Shown here one piece after another: positions 18,790 to 27,849 of a DNA stretch of 64,000 nt. Position 1 is the first letter of the stretch. Each line of letters begins with the position of its first letter. Source of the stretch: Leeia oryzae DSM 17879 (GTDB taxonomy: Bacteria; Pseudomonadota; Gammaproteobacteria; Burkholderiales; Leeiaceae); NCBI RefSeq assembly GCF_000376945.1, contig NZ_AQXU01000016.1, forward strand, positions 96,457 to 160,456, written 5' to 3'. Below the pieces are notes generated by a model. The model was not told the DNA's origin. It saw only the letters and a list, made by a program, of their open reading frames with translations, and searched no databases. Position numbers and translations under genes: made by a program.

Positions 18790-19258
18790 AACGTACGGGC
18801 TTTATGTCTGTCTTGTTTTAAGTATAGAAAGCTTTAACCAAATTGCACGAACTTGCCGTGCATAAGGAACACTCTATCGCGTTTGCCGACTGCTGCCTAT
18901 AGTCAGGCAGGCATAAATTGCAGTAAGTTCCATCAGGGCGACGCCCGTGTATTTCACCACCATGAGCGGTCACCGTGCCGAACAAACTTTTTACCATAAA
19001 GGAGTGTGCCGGCCATGGGTATTAGTTGGGGGCGCCCCCTAATTTTTGCAAGTTTATGCGTTTTTAATGAAATACTCGCGCAAACCCTCTTGACTTCATT
19101 CCCGAAATACGACTTAATGCAAAACTAGTTTGCGCTTTCAAGAGATGTTGTACCGGTTTGCCAGTCGCGCCCTTGAAACACAAACCCGTAAGCGCAGGCA
19201 ATATGTATATAGTCTGTAACACAGTAACATTAAGTTTGTAAGATGGAGCATCAAAAAG
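18790..19258. other. Intergenic region upstream of clpS and the cold-shock gene
   Basis: Almost 470 bases. The left part is the clpS promoter region. Near 19015 AAAGGAG precedes an ATG opening a 37-codon frame that ends at 19128. The same place carries a GC-rich hairpin (about 19022-19045) followed by TTTTT. Beyond it, TTGACT at 19090 could be a -35 element giving the cold-shock gene a 5' leader of about 140 bases, as is usual for cspA-type genes. None of these is certain. Confidence 0.45.
19015..19128 (+). CDS. Doubtful 37-codon frame upstream of the cold-shock gene
   Basis: An ATG at 19015 has AAAGGAG ten bases upstream and opens a 37-codon frame with a mildly hydrophobic start (MGISWGRPLIFASLCVF). 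A self-complementary GC block lies within the first codons and is followed by five T residues, so the same bases could equally be a terminator of an unknown short transcript. There is no further evidence of coding. Confidence 0.15.
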   Translation: MGISWGRPLIFASLCVFNEILAQTLLTSFPKYDLMQN

Positions 19259-19462
19259 ATGGCAACTGGTACCGTTAAATGGTTCAACGATTCTAAAGGT
19301 TTCGGCTTTATTACCCCTGATGATGGCGGCGAAGATCTGTTCGCGCATTTCTCTGCTATCAACATGCCAGGTTTCAAAACATTGAAAGAAGGCCAAAAGG
19401 TTTCTTTCGATGTAACTACCGGCCCTAAAGGTAAGCAAGCTGCAAACATTCAAGCTGCTTAA
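19259..19462 (+). CDS. Cold-shock protein (CspA family)
   Basis: A single cold-shock domain of 67 residues that binds single-stranded RNA and acts as an RNA chaperone. The opening [17 protein letters not shown] contains RNP1 (KGFGFI), and LFAHFSAI corresponds to RNP2. It is monocistronic, with a long untranslated leader region and its own terminator. Which paralogue it is, and whether it is cold-induced or constitutive, cannot be decided from sequence. Confidence 0.96.
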   Translation: MATGTVKWFNDSKGFGFITPDDGGEDLFAHFSAINMPGFKTLKEGQKVSFDVTTGPKGKQAANIQAA

Positions 19463-19482
19463 TTCTTAAGCGCGTTGAACAA

Positions 19483-19510
19483 AACAAAACCCGCCTCGGC
19501 GGGTTTTGTT
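19483..19510 (+). terminator. Terminator of the cold-shock gene
   Basis: AACAAAACCCGCC pairs with GGCGGGTTTTGTT around a minimal loop, 20 bases beyond the stop codon, with a T-rich right flank. Confidence 0.85.
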
Positions 19511-19554
19511 GTTTCTGGCATTGCCGACTGCAAACCGGCCCTGCCAGACACCGT

Positions 19555-19586
19555 CAGCCCCGCCACAATCGCTTGAGGCGGGGCTG
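19555..19586 (-). terminator. Hairpin downstream of icd
   Basis: CAGCCCCGCC (19555-19564) pairs with GGCGGGGCTG (19577-19586), just beyond the icd stop on the minus strand. It is strong but has no T run, so it could be a transcript-end stabiliser rather than an intrinsic terminator. Confidence 0.45.
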
Positions 19587-19594
19587 AGTCGTTA

Positions 19595-20842
19595 TTACAT
19601 GCGTGCGATCATTGCATCGCCAAACGCAGAACAGCTCACTTCGGTTGCGCCTTCCATCAGACGCGCAAAGTCATACGTCACTTGCTTGTCGTTAATGGCG
19701 GCTTCCATGCTCTTGATCACCAGGTCTGCAGCTTCTTTCCAGCCCAGATGACGCAGCATCATTTCTGCAGACAGAATCAGGGAACCTGGGTTCACTTTGT
19801 CCTGACCAGCGTATTTTGGCGCAGTCCCGTGGGTTGCTTCAAAACATGCGTAGTTATCAGAAATGTTGGCGCCTGGTGCAATACCGATACCACCCACTTG
19901 AGCAGCCAATGCATCAGAGATGTAATCGCCGTTCAGGTTCAGGGTAGCAACAACGTCGTACTCGGCTGGACGCAGCAGGATCTGTTGCAAGAATGCATCT
20001 GCAATCGCATCTTTCACAATGATCTCGCGACCGGTTTTCGGGTTCTTGAATTTGGCCCATGGACCGCCATCAATCAGTTCTGCACCGAATTCGTTCTTGG
20101 CCAGTGCGTAAGCCCAGTCACGGAAGCCACCTTCGGTGAACTTCATGATGTTGCCTTTGTGCACAATGGTCACGCTCTTGCGATCGTTATCAATGGCATA
20201 CTGGATGGCTGCACGGACCAGACGCTCGGTACCTTGCTTGGAAACCGGCTTGATACCGATACCGGAGGTTTCAGGGAAACGGATTTTCTTGACGCCCATC
20301 TCGTTCTGCAAAAACGCGATGACTTTCTTGGCGGCGTCAGACTCTGCTTGCCATTCGATACCGGCGTAGATGTCTTCTGTGTTTTCACGGAAGATGACCA
20401 TATCGGTCAGTTCCGGGTTTTTCAGTGGTGATGGAACACCTTTGAAATAACGTACCGGACGCACGCACTGGTAAAGATCCAGCTCCTGGCGCAAGGCCAC
20501 GTTCAATGAACGGATGCCGCCACCTACCGGTGTCGTCATCGGGCCTTTGATGGATACGGAGTAGTCTTTCAGCGCCTGGAAGGTTTCTGCAGGCAGCCAA
20601 ACGTCCGGGCCATAAATCTGGGTGGATTTCTCACCGGCGAAAACTTCCATCCAGTGAATTTTCTTAGCGCCGCCGTAGGCTTTCTCTACCGCTGCATCGA
20701 CTACTTTTTTCATGACCGGTGTAATGTCAACGCCAATACCATCCCCTTCGATGAACGGGATAATAGGATTGTTTGGCACTGGTTGGCCCGGGATGATTTT
20801 CTGGCCGCCAGCAGGGACCTGGATATGGGATTGTGTACTCAT
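19595..20842 (-). CDS. icd: NADP-dependent isocitrate dehydrogenase
   Basis: TCA-cycle enzyme of 415 residues, homodimeric E. coli-type, converting isocitrate to 2-oxoglutarate with [19 protein letters not shown] opens the fold, [11 protein letters not shown] holds the substrate-binding serine (Ser112 here, equivalent to E. coli Ser113), and [11 protein letters not shown] and [17 protein letters not shown] are further active-site and cofactor segments. The conserved serine is the target of AceK, which is encoded 3.2 kb away in this window. GGAG precedes the ATG. The upstream region contains a pair of mutually exclusive hairpins. Confidence 0.97.
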   Translation of the reverse strand: MSTQSHIQVPAGGQKIIPGQPVPNNPIIPFIEGDGIGVDITPVMKKVVDAAVEKAYGGAKKIHWMEVFAGEKSTQIYGPDVWLPAETFQALKDYSVSIKGPMTTPVGGGIRSLNVALRQELDLYQCVRPVRYFKGVPSPLKNPELTDMVIFRENTEDIYAGIEWQAESDAAKKVIAFLQNEMGVKKIRFPETSGIGIKPVSKQGTERLVRAAIQYAIDNDRKSVTIVHKGNIMKFTEGGFRDWAYALAKNEFGAELIDGGPWAKFKNPKTGREIIVKDAIADAFLQQILLRPAEYDVVATLNLNGDYISDALAAQVGGIGIAPGANISDNYACFEATHGTAPKYAGQDKVNPGSLILSAEMMLRHLGWKEAADLVIKSMEAAINDKQVTYDFARLMEGATEVSCSAFGDAMIARM

Positions 20843-20892
20843 GCCTACTCCATCGTGTGGTTAGTCAAGGGCTCCCTGCAAATAACGACCTA

Positions 20893-20937
20893 ACAGGATC
20901 CCTGTACTGACCTGATCCGGTTCAGGTAGTTCAGTAC
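20893..20937 (-). promoter_or_regulatory. Structured element upstream of icd
   Basis: On the minus strand a nested hairpin can form: GTACTG...CAGTAC (20932-20937 with 20904-20909) enclosing ACCTGA...TCAGGT (20922-20927 with 20910-20915) around a six-base loop. A second, competing hairpin ACAGG/CCTGT (20893-20897 with 20901-20905) shares bases with the outer stem. If transcribed, it would lie in the icd leader. It could equally be a dyad operator in DNA. Confidence 0.4.
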
Positions 20938-21114
20938 AAACATCTTGTAACTGCAATTAGGTTGATGCTTTTAGTGTTATTTATCGTTATTGCGGGAGGT
21001 TCTGTCTGCAAATACGGCAAATGGATATCTTTAACCGCTTCTATAACAGCTGAACAGGATTATTATCCGGTAAAATGGCATTACCTGCCAGTTTTTAATG
21101 TCCGATTGGTGCAC

Positions 21115-21840
21115 ATGCCTGACCTGATTTTACTGAATAAACCGTATGGCGTGATCTGCCAGTTTTCAGAGCACCCCCAACATCCTACGCTTGCTAACTA
21201 TATTCACGCGCCTGGCTTCTATGCAGCGGGTCGTCTGGATACGGACAGCGAAGGACTGTTGCTTTTAACTGACAGTGGCCCGTTAAATCATCTGATCACC
21301 GATCCGGCCCATAAATTGCCCAAGACTTATTGGGTACAAGTGGAAGGCATTCCGACGGACGAGCAGCTAAAACAGCTGGAAAACGGGATTGACCTGGGTG
21401 ATTTCGTCACCCGCCCTGCCACCGCCATCCGGCTGGAAACGCCGGATGTCTGGCCAAGAAACCCGCCCATACGGGAAAGAAAAAATATCCCTGACAGCTG
21501 GATTTCGCTTACGATTGCGGAAGGCAAAAACCGCCAGGTACGGCGGATGACAGCCAAAGTCGGACTACCAACCCTCAGGTTGATTCGTGTACAGATCGGG
21601 GAATGGCGACTGGATGAACTAAAACCGGGTGAGCAGCGTCGTATCAGTTTGAACATGCCGGCGATGATACAATCACCGGCAAAGGATAAAGGGAGACCGC
21701 ATGGTCTGGAAGCCGAACGTCACCGTCGCAGCCATCATCGAGAAAAACGGCCGCTTCCTGCTGGTGGAAGAAGAGACGACCGAGGGCGTGCGTCTCAACC
21801 AGCCGGCGGGGCATCTGGAAGACGGCGAAAGCCTGATTGA
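21115..21840 (+). CDS. rluE: 23S rRNA pseudouridine synthase RluE-like
   Basis: RsuA-family pseudouridine synthase; E. coli RluE modifies U2457 of 23S rRNA. The catalytic motif is AAGRLDTDSEGLLLLT, followed by KTYWVQVEG, WPRNPPIRERK and the KNRQVRRMTA RNA-binding segment, all closely matching RluE. I chose the ATG at 21115 (MPDLILLNKPYG), where the family fold begins. The open frame upstream is not conserved. The normal family C-terminus would fall near base 21660, but this frame continues for about 60 Arg/Pro-rich residues and overlaps nudJ by 140 bases. A frameshift or lost stop near 21650 is possible. Confidence 0.85.
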   Translation: MPDLILLNKPYGVICQFSEHPQHPTLANYIHAPGFYAAGRLDTDSEGLLLLTDSGPLNHLITDPAHKLPKTYWVQVEGIPTDEQLKQLENGIDLGDFVTRPATAIRLETPDVWPRNPPIRERKNIPDSWISLTIAEGKNRQVRRMTAKVGLPTLRLIRVQIGEWRLDELKPGEQRRISLNMPAMIQSPAKDKGRPHGLEAERHRRSHHREKRPLPAGGRRDDRGRASQPAGGASGRRRKPD

Positions 21841-22141
21841 GGCGGTCATACGCGAGACACGCGAAGAAACTGCCCACCCTTTTGTCCCCGGACATCTGGT
21901 GGGCATTTACCGCATGCCGGTCCCGGAAAAAGACCTCACGTATCTGCGGTTTGCATTTGCGGGTGAAGCCGGAAGCGAAATAGAAAACCAGGCACTCGAC
22001 CATGGCATCATCCGGACCGTGTGGTTAACGCCGGAAGAATTGCAGGCCACACCGGAAAAATGGCGCAGCCCGCTGGTATGGCAATGCGTGGCAGATTACC
22101 TGGCCGGCCGCCGGTATCCGCTCTCCATTTTGAACGAGTAG
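21701..22141 (+). CDS. nudJ: NUDIX hydrolase, NudJ-like phosphatase
   Basis: NUDIX hydrolase of 146 residues. The Nudix box reads GHLEDGESLIEAVIRETREE, the full GX5EX7REUXEE pattern needed for metal-dependent pyrophosphate cleavage. The start MVWKPNVTVAAIIE and the closing YPLSI match E. coli NudJ, which dephosphorylates thiamine pyrophosphate precursors and nucleoside di- and triphosphates. It lies between rluE and mnmA, like the E. coli nudJ-mnmA neighbourhood. It overlaps the extended rluE frame, and its own start is well supported by the family. Confidence 0.92.
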   Translation: MVWKPNVTVAAIIEKNGRFLLVEEETTEGVRLNQPAGHLEDGESLIEAVIRETREETAHPFVPGHLVGIYRMPVPEKDLTYLRFAFAGEAGSEIENQALDHGIIRTVWLTPEELQATPEKWRSPLVWQCVADYLAGRRYPLSILNE

Positions 22142-22145
22142 CCCT

Positions 22146-22820
22146 ATGCGCCGACATCACATCCTTGGGCAAACCTTGCTGGTCGCCTGCGTGCTGCTAG
22201 CCTCCCTGCTGTCCCTCACCGCACAGGCGGAAGAGTCGGTGGATGTCTGTTACAACTATGGCTGCAAGTCTCATGCGGTGGTCAAGATTTCGGACGAAGC
22301 CTTGCAGCGCATGAACCGGCGGTTCGTGCATATCGACAATGCGGCGACCGAGCGTATTGCCATTGCCCTGACCGTGGGCGATCTGGCCAGCATTGCGGGC
22401 CAGCAGACCCCGGTGCATAACGACAAAGGTGGCAACGGCGGTGATGAAACCTCGCTGGATGGTAAAATGGACTGTTTTGACCATGCTGCCACAACCACCA
22501 GTTACCTGCAGTTGATGAACCGGCTTGGCTGGCTGCACTTTCATTCGGTCAGCCAGTTTGTTGAGCGTGCGCCGCTGATCTTTAATTACCACCGGGCCGC
22601 CCATATTATAGAAAATGCATCCGCCGCCGAATTTGCAGTAGATAACTGGTTCTTTGACAATGGCGAACCCGCCGTTGTCATCCCTTTGGCACAATGGCTA
22701 AAAGGCGCATGGCCAGAAGATATCAAAAGCGATGGCGTGTATGTCCAGCGAGACCGCCGTGATGCCCAAGAGCAACTGATCGCCAGCCATGACGGCGAAT
22801 ACAACCAGAATAACCCATAG
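22146..22820 (+). CDS. Predicted periplasmic protein with Cys-His-Asp pattern
   Basis: A 224-residue protein with an N-terminal signal peptide (hydrophobic core about 9-26, likely cleavage after TAQA). I do not recognise a named family. MDCFDHA (Cys110, Asp112, His113), the aromatic block RLGWLHFH, then a downstream histidine (149 or 153) and VDNWFFDNGE (Asp166) give the order Cys-His-Asp seen in transglutaminase-like cysteine hydrolases. This is an inference from spacing, not a proven match. Two further cysteines (35 and 40) near the mature N-terminus could form a disulfide. It starts four bases after nudJ, so it is likely cotranscribed with it. Confidence 0.75.
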   Translation: MRRHHILGQTLLVACVLLASLLSLTAQAEESVDVCYNYGCKSHAVVKISDEALQRMNRRFVHIDNAATERIAIALTVGDLASIAGQQTPVHNDKGGNGGDETSLDGKMDCFDHAATTTSYLQLMNRLGWLHFHSVSQFVERAPLIFNYHRAAHIIENASAAEFAVDNWFFDNGEPAVVIPLAQWLKGAWPEDIKSDGVYVQRDRRDAQEQLIASHDGEYNQNNP

Positions 22821-22875
22821 AAAGCCGATACTCCGAAGATACCGGGGGGCTCTAGCAACATTAAAGTCGTAAATC

Positions 22876-23949
22876 ATGAAACAGCAAAAAATCATCGTAG
22901 GCATGTCGGGCGGCGTAGATTCCTCTGTGACGGCCTGGGTTCTCAAACAGCAAGGACATGAAGTGCACGGCATCTTCATGCAAAACTGGGAGGACGACAA
23001 TGATGACGAGTATTGCTCGATCAAGGAAGACTCGCGGGATGCGATTGCGGTTGCGGATGTTGTCGGTATCGACATTGACCTGGTCAATTTTGCCAAAGAA
23101 TACAAAGACCGGGTGTTTGCCTACTTTCTGAAAGAATACGAAGCCGGGCGCACTCCCAACCCGGATGTACTGTGCAATGCGGAAATCAAGTTCAAGGCAT
23201 TTCTTGACCATGCCATCGAACAAGGGGCTGACTACATTGCCACTGGCCACTATGCGCAAATCGTGCATGAGGCAGATGTATCCCGCTTGCTGAAAGGTGT
23301 AGATCCCAGCAAGGACCAGAGTTACTTCCTGTACCGCTTGCAACAGCACCAGCTAAGACGTGCGCTGATGCCGCTGGGCGGCATGCACAAGACCGAAGTA
23401 CGCAAGATTGCAGCAGAGATCGGCCTGCCTAATGCCACCAAAAAAGACAGTACCGGCATCTGTTTTATTGGCGAGCGGCCATTCAGGGACTTCCTGAACC
23501 GCTACCTGCCCAAAACCCCTGGCCCGATGAAAACGCCCGAAGGCCGCAAGGTGGGTGAGCACATGGGGCTGATGTATTACACGCTAGGCCAACGCAAAGG
23601 CTTGGGCATTGGCGGAGACAAGACGGGAGATGGTACACCCTGGTTTGTGGCCGCCAAAGACTTGGAGGAAAACACCCTGATTGTGGTGCAGGGTCACGAC
23701 CATCCTTTATTGTTAAGTCACGAATTGACGGCAGGCGACTTGAGCTGGACGGTTGCGCCGCCCGCAGTGGGCGAACCGCTGACAGCCAAAACCCGCTATC
23801 GCCAGCAAGATGCTGCCTGCAAAATCGTGTCTATGGAAAACGGGACAATGAAGGTCAAGTTTGAGCAAGCGCAATGGGCGGTGACACCTGGTCAATCCAT
23901 CGTGATGTACCGGGGTGATGAGTGCATTGGCGGTGGTATCATCCTGTAA
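22876..23949 (+). CDS. mnmA: tRNA-specific 2-thiouridylase MnmA
   Basis: Enzyme of 357 residues that places sulfur on C2 of the wobble uridine of tRNA Lys, Glu and Gln. The ATP-binding PP-loop [10 protein letters not shown] opens the protein. The two catalytic cysteines are in [12 protein letters not shown] and [21 protein letters not shown] is the tRNA-interaction segment. The C-terminal beta-barrel ends with [10 protein letters not shown]. mnmC, acting on C5 of the same uridine, is also in this window. Confidence 0.97.
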   Translation: MKQQKIIVGMSGGVDSSVTAWVLKQQGHEVHGIFMQNWEDDNDDEYCSIKEDSRDAIAVADVVGIDIDLVNFAKEYKDRVFAYFLKEYEAGRTPNPDVLCNAEIKFKAFLDHAIEQGADYIATGHYAQIVHEADVSRLLKGVDPSKDQSYFLYRLQQHQLRRALMPLGGMHKTEVRKIAAEIGLPNATKKDSTGICFIGERPFRDFLNRYLPKTPGPMKTPEGRKVGEHMGLMYYTLGQRKGLGIGGDKTGDGTPWFVAAKDLEENTLIVVQGHDHPLLLSHELTAGDLSWTVAPPAVGEPLTAKTRYRQQDAACKIVSMENGTMKVKFEQAQWAVTPGQSIVMYRGDECIGGGIIL

Positions 23950-24051
23950 GTTGTCATCCAGATGGCAAACGCGGTAAATTCACCCTAAAAACATAGCTAT
24001 ATAAATAACAATAAAATCCGGATGACCTATACAGGCACGTGAACAGACACC

Positions 24052-25833
24052 ATGAACCCCCTAGATCTTGACCGCAGTTCGATTGCGCATGCCATTGCGC
24101 AAGCCTTGATAGACGGCTTTAACCGCCACTACAGTATTTTCAGAGATGTTAGCCGCAGCGCCAAAGCCTGCTTTGAGGCAGGCGACTGGCATGGTTCCCA
24201 GAAAGCTAACCGTGACCGGATCACCTCGTACACCGAGCGGGTCTACGAAACGGTCGAGCGGCTGCATAACGAGTTTCATGCCCAGACGCTGGATGATGAA
24301 ACCTGGTCACAGGCCAAGCTGTTCTTCATCGGCATGCTGGTGGATCACAAACAACCGGAACTGGCTGAGACCTTCTTTAATTCCGTCTTCTGTAAAATCC
24401 TGCACCGGAATTATTTCCACAACGATTTCATCTTTGTGCGGCCGACCATCAGTACGGAATACATCCAGTCCATTCCGCCCACCTACTCCAGCTACTATCC
24501 GAAAGAACGCGGCTTGAGAGGAACCATCCGCAAGATAGTGGAAGACTTTGGCTGGGCCAGACCCTTTGCAGACCTGGACCGCGATGTGGATTATGTCATG
24601 CGCGCGGTGGAAGCCCAGCTGGGCGGCTGGCCGGCACCTGAGGTCAACCTGCAGATTCAGGTGCTGTACTCGGCGTTTTACCGCAACAAGGCGGCCTACA
24701 TTATCGGCAAGGCGGTCAACGGGGTACATGAATACCCGTTTGCCATCCCGGTATTGCATGACACCAACGGCAAGCTGTATCTGGACAGCATCATTCTGGA
24801 CAGCTGGCGGATTTCGGTCCTGTTCTCGCTGTCCCGGGCCTATTTCATGGTCGACATGGAAGTCCCCTCAGGCTACGTGCAGTTCTTGCGCAACATGATG
24901 CCAAACAAGCCGCGCTCCGAACTGTATACCATGCTGGGGCTGGCCAAGCAGGGCAAGACCAACTTCTATCGTGACCTGATGACGCATCTGCGTCACTCGG
25001 ACGATGATTTCATCATTGCCCCCGGTATCAAAGGGATGGTGATGCTGGTATTCACCCTGCCCTCTTACCCGTTTGTGTTCAAGATCATCAAGGACAAGTT
25101 TGCGCCCCCCAAAGAGATCGACCGCGCCACGGTAAAATACAAATATCAGCTGGTGCGTCAGCACGATCGGGTTGGCCGCATGGCGGATACGCTGGAGTTC
25201 TCTGACGTGGCCTTCCCGGCCGACCGCATCGACCCGGAACTGCTGGCCGAATTGCGCGAGCACGCACCTTCAGTGATTGATGAGGAAGGCGATACCCTGA
25301 TCATCAAGCACGTGTATATCGAGCGGCGCATGACCCCGCTCAACATCTACCTGCAGCAGGCCACGCCGGAGCAGCGTGAACAGGCAGTGATTGATTACGG
25401 CAACGCCATCAAGGATCTGGCCACGGCCAATATTTTCCCGGGCGACATGCTGTACAAGAACTTTGGCGTTACCCGCTACAGCCGCGTGATCTTCTACGAT
25501 TATGATGAGATCGAATACATGACGGACTGTAACTTCCGCGAAATCCCGGAAGCGCCCAATCCGGAAATGGAAATGGCCATCGAACCCTGGTACCCGGTTG
25601 CCAGAAACGACGTGTTCCCGGAAGAGTTCGGGCGATTCCTGCTGGGCAATGCAGAAGTCCGTCAGGTATTCCTGAAACATCACCGTGACCTGCTCACGGC
25701 CACCTTCTGGCAGGGCAAAAAACAACGGATTCTGGACGGGAAGCTGGATGACTTCTTTCCGTACCCTATCGAATTGCGTTTTTGCGAAATGTTCAAAAAC
25801 GCGGAAACACCCTCAACACAGGATAAAGCATGA
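24052..25833 (+). CDS. aceK: Isocitrate dehydrogenase kinase/phosphatase AceK
   Basis: Bifunctional enzyme of 593 residues that phosphorylates and dephosphorylates isocitrate dehydrogenase, steering isocitrate to the glyoxylate shunt during growth on acetate. The N-terminal regulatory domain (about 1-310) and the kinase-like domain are recognisable. The ATP-site segment is [20 protein letters not shown] with a following lysine (KIIKDKF). The shared catalytic region is [19 protein letters not shown] then NFGVTR and [10 protein letters not shown]. Its substrate icd is nearby on the other strand. It overlaps the next gene by four bases (ATGA). aceA and aceB are not in the window. Confidence 0.96.
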   Translation: MNPLDLDRSSIAHAIAQALIDGFNRHYSIFRDVSRSAKACFEAGDWHGSQKANRDRITSYTERVYETVERLHNEFHAQTLDDETWSQAKLFFIGMLVDHKQPELAETFFNSVFCKILHRNYFHNDFIFVRPTISTEYIQSIPPTYSSYYPKERGLRGTIRKIVEDFGWARPFADLDRDVDYVMRAVEAQLGGWPAPEVNLQIQVLYSAFYRNKAAYIIGKAVNGVHEYPFAIPVLHDTNGKLYLDSIILDSWRISVLFSLSRAYFMVDMEVPSGYVQFLRNMMPNKPRSELYTMLGLAKQGKTNFYRDLMTHLRHSDDDFIIAPGIKGMVMLVFTLPSYPFVFKIIKDKFAPPKEIDRATVKYKYQLVRQHDRVGRMADTLEFSDVAFPADRIDPELLAELREHAPSVIDEEGDTLIIKHVYIERRMTPLNIYLQQATPEQREQAVIDYGNAIKDLATANIFPGDMLYKNFGVTRYSRVIFYDYDEIEYMTDCNFREIPEAPNPEMEMAIEPWYPVARNDVFPEEFGRFLLGNAEVRQVFLKHHRDLLTATFWQGKKQRILDGKLDDFFPYPIELRFCEMFKNAETPSTQDKA

Positions 25834-26561
25834 CCCAACACACCGAGACTTCTGCCGCACTGACAGAAGAAGAACTGGCGACACTGGACGCCTTCTTGCA
25901 GTCTGATGCAACACCAGAGCATTGCCTGCCGATCGAAGCCGTAGACGGCTTCTTTTGTGCACTGATCATCGGCCCGCAAGTGGTGCCGCAAGAAGCCTAT
26001 CTGCCCATCATCTGGGGGGATGACACCCAGCCGACCTTCAAGGATGCAGATGAAGAAGCGCAGATAACCACGCTGCTGCGCCGCCATTTCAATGATGTCG
26101 CAAAACGCATTGAAGCCGCTGTCGTGGAGGACAAGGAAGCCTACCTGCCTATCGTGGACGAGTGGGAAGAAACCGACGAGGAAGATGCGCCTAAAGATGG
26201 TGAATGGTGGGCATCCGGTTTTCTGGTCGGGCTGGAATTCTGTGAAAAAGTCTGGTTTGCCGACAAAGAGCACGAAGAAATGCTCGAGCCGCTGCTGATC
26301 CCGATTGTGGAACTGGCGGGCAATGACGAACTGGACGATCTGTCCCCTAAAGCCCGTACCCGCCGCATTGCACAGCTACCCGCGCTGCTTTTGTCACTGT
26401 ACCGCTACTGGCGGACCGATGCGGATGGCAAGCTGCAGCTGGCCAACACGCTTGGCGCACAGTTATCCAATGCACCGGTACGCGTAGAAAGCACCCCGGG
26501 CCGCAACGATCCGTGCCCGTGTGGTAGTGGTAAAAAATACAAAAAATGCTGCGGGGCCTGA
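25830..26561 (+). CDS. UPF0149 (YecA) family protein with SEC-C zinc motif
   Basis: A 243-residue acidic protein. The first part (about 10-185) is the YecA/YgfB-type helical domain, with [14 protein letters not shown] near the start and [14 protein letters not shown] in the middle. The last 20 residues carry a SEC-C zinc motif ([19 protein letters not shown]) as at the end of SecA and YecA, whose E. coli versions bind metal and ribosomes. The start overlaps aceK by four bases, implying translational coupling. Its precise role is unknown. Confidence 0.87.
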   Translation: MTQHTETSAALTEEELATLDAFLQSDATPEHCLPIEAVDGFFCALIIGPQVVPQEAYLPIIWGDDTQPTFKDADEEAQITTLLRRHFNDVAKRIEAAVVEDKEAYLPIVDEWEETDEEDAPKDGEWWASGFLVGLEFCEKVWFADKEHEEMLEPLLIPIVELAGNDELDDLSPKARTRRIAQLPALLLSLYRYWRTDADGKLQLANTLGAQLSNAPVRVESTPGRNDPCPCGSGKKYKKCCGA

Positions 26562-26638
26562 TAAGCCAGACCCTGCGGTTCGTTTTGCTTTACAATCCGG
26601 GTCGGTAACGACCTTATTTACAACACTGGAAACACACT

Positions 26639-26992
26639 ATGTCACGTTTGTCTAAATACAATGCCCGTCAACGCAAGAAACTGCACGTTGGCGAATATCA
26701 GGAATTTGGTTTTGGGCTGTCTGCCCGCTGTGTCGATGGCATTAGTGACGAATCGCTGGTCAAACTGCTGGATGATTTCCTGACCGACAGCATCGAAGCA
26801 CAATCTCTGGTGTTTGGTGGCGGTTATGAGGCCTTCCCGGGTGAAATCCGTCTGGAAGGCTATGTGATGCTGGACGCCAGCCAGGGCTCTGTCTCTGATG
26901 AGCAGCGCGCATCTGTTGAAGCTTGGCTAAAAGCCCGCAGCGAACTGGCCGAAGTGATTGTCGACCCGCTGTCAGACGCTTGGTACGCCTGA
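26639..26992 (+). CDS. yggL: YggL-family 50S ribosome-binding protein (DUF469)
   Basis: A 117-residue protein with the family opening KYNARQRKKLHVGEYQEFGF, an alternating acidic/hydrophobic core with DDFLTDSIEAQSL and the glycine-rich FGGGYEAFPGEI. In E. coli YggL has been described as a 50S-associated factor. The stop codon overlaps the trmO start by one base (TGATG), so these two are translationally coupled. Confidence 0.88.
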   Translation: MSRLSKYNARQRKKLHVGEYQEFGFGLSARCVDGISDESLVKLLDDFLTDSIEAQSLVFGGGYEAFPGEIRLEGYVMLDASQGSVSDEQRASVEAWLKARSELAEVIVDPLSDAWYA

Positions 26993-27705
26993 TGTCCGCA
27001 CTACCCCTGCCAGGCCTCACGCCCGTGGGGGTAGTTCACGCACCCTTCAAAGAAAAATTTGGCATTCCCCGCCAATCCGGCCTGGCAAAAGACGTTTCTT
27101 CCACGCTGGAGCTCCTCCCCCCATATAATGTGCCCGAGGCAGTAACCGGTCTGGATGGTTTTTCGCATCTCTGGCTGATTTTTGGTTTTCATGCCACAGC
27201 AGAACGCGGCTGGCGCCCGACCGTCCGCCCGCCCCGTCTGGGCGGCAACCGCCGGGTAGGCGTCTTTGCCAGCAGAAGCACGCATCGCCCCAATCCGCTT
27301 GGACTGTCAGTCGTGGAACTGACTGGCATAGATACCCGATCCGGTGTGGTGCTGCACTTGCGCGGCGCCGACCTGATGGATGGCACCCCGGTTTTCGACA
27401 TCAAACCGTATATCGCGTTTGCCGATGCTATTCCTACCGCTCGGAGCGGCTATGTCGATGCGCCACCGGCGGTCCAGCCAGTGTCCTATACGCCGGCAGC
27501 TCAGCAGCAACTGGCACAGCACCAGCAGCGCTGGCCCCAATTGTCTCAGGTCATTCAAACCGCACTGGGTTATGACCCCCGCCCTGCCTACAAGAACACG
27601 ACTGACGCTGACTATGGCGTACACCTTTACGATGTCAATGTCCGCTGGACCGTGGCCGGCGAACAGGTCGTCGTGACAGAGATTTCCCCCGTCAGCCCAA
27701 GGTAA
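26992..27705 (+). CDS. trmO: tRNA (N6-threonylcarbamoyl-A37) methyltransferase TrmO
   Basis: SAM-dependent enzyme of 237 residues that adds an N6 methyl group to t6A37 of tRNA-Thr. The N-terminal beta-barrel (TsaA/VirR-like fold) shows GVVHAPFKEKFGIPRQSG, FSHLWLIFGFH and the SAM-site block FASRSTHRPNPLGLSVVEL. The GTPVFDIKPYI motif is intact, and the C-terminal domain follows. I chose the ATG at 26992 because it gives the canonical N-terminus and overlaps the yggL stop by one base. A longer frame starting at 26923 lies inside yggL. Confidence 0.93.
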   Translation: MSALPLPGLTPVGVVHAPFKEKFGIPRQSGLAKDVSSTLELLPPYNVPEAVTGLDGFSHLWLIFGFHATAERGWRPTVRPPRLGGNRRVGVFASRSTHRPNPLGLSVVELTGIDTRSGVVLHLRGADLMDGTPVFDIKPYIAFADAIPTARSGYVDAPPAVQPVSYTPAAQQQLAQHQQRWPQLSQVIQTALGYDPRPAYKNTTDADYGVHLYDVNVRWTVAGEQVVVTEISPVSPR

Positions 27706-27794
27706 TCCGCCTGCCTGTCGTATCCTGCCAGCGGATAAATGCCCCTCGCTAAAAAACGGGAAGCGAACGAACAGAAGTTTTTTACATATTACCT

Positions 27795-27822
27795 CTTGAA
27801 AACCATCGCCGAATCACCATTT
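27795..27822 (+). promoter_or_regulatory. Sigma-32-type heat-shock promoter of grpE
   Basis: CTTGAA (27795-27800), 14 bases, CACCATTT (27815-27822), followed by A. The -35 half is perfect and the -10 half differs from CCCCATNT at one position. The predicted start point lies about 20 bases before the grpE ATG. Confidence 0.85.
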
Positions 27823-27849
27823 AGTGGTTAAGGTTTTTAAGGAGGCTGT

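Noticed and set aside
20900..20940. Resemblance to the 3' half of a TPP riboswitch upstream of icd
   Set aside because: ACCTGA..CCGGAT looks similar, but the companion CTGAGA half and the required pairing are missing, and the downstream gene is not a thiamine gene.
20962..21114. N-terminal extension of rluE with a hydrophobic start
   Set aside because: The family fold begins at 21115, and the upstream codons are not conserved sequence and cross the promoter region of two divergent genes.
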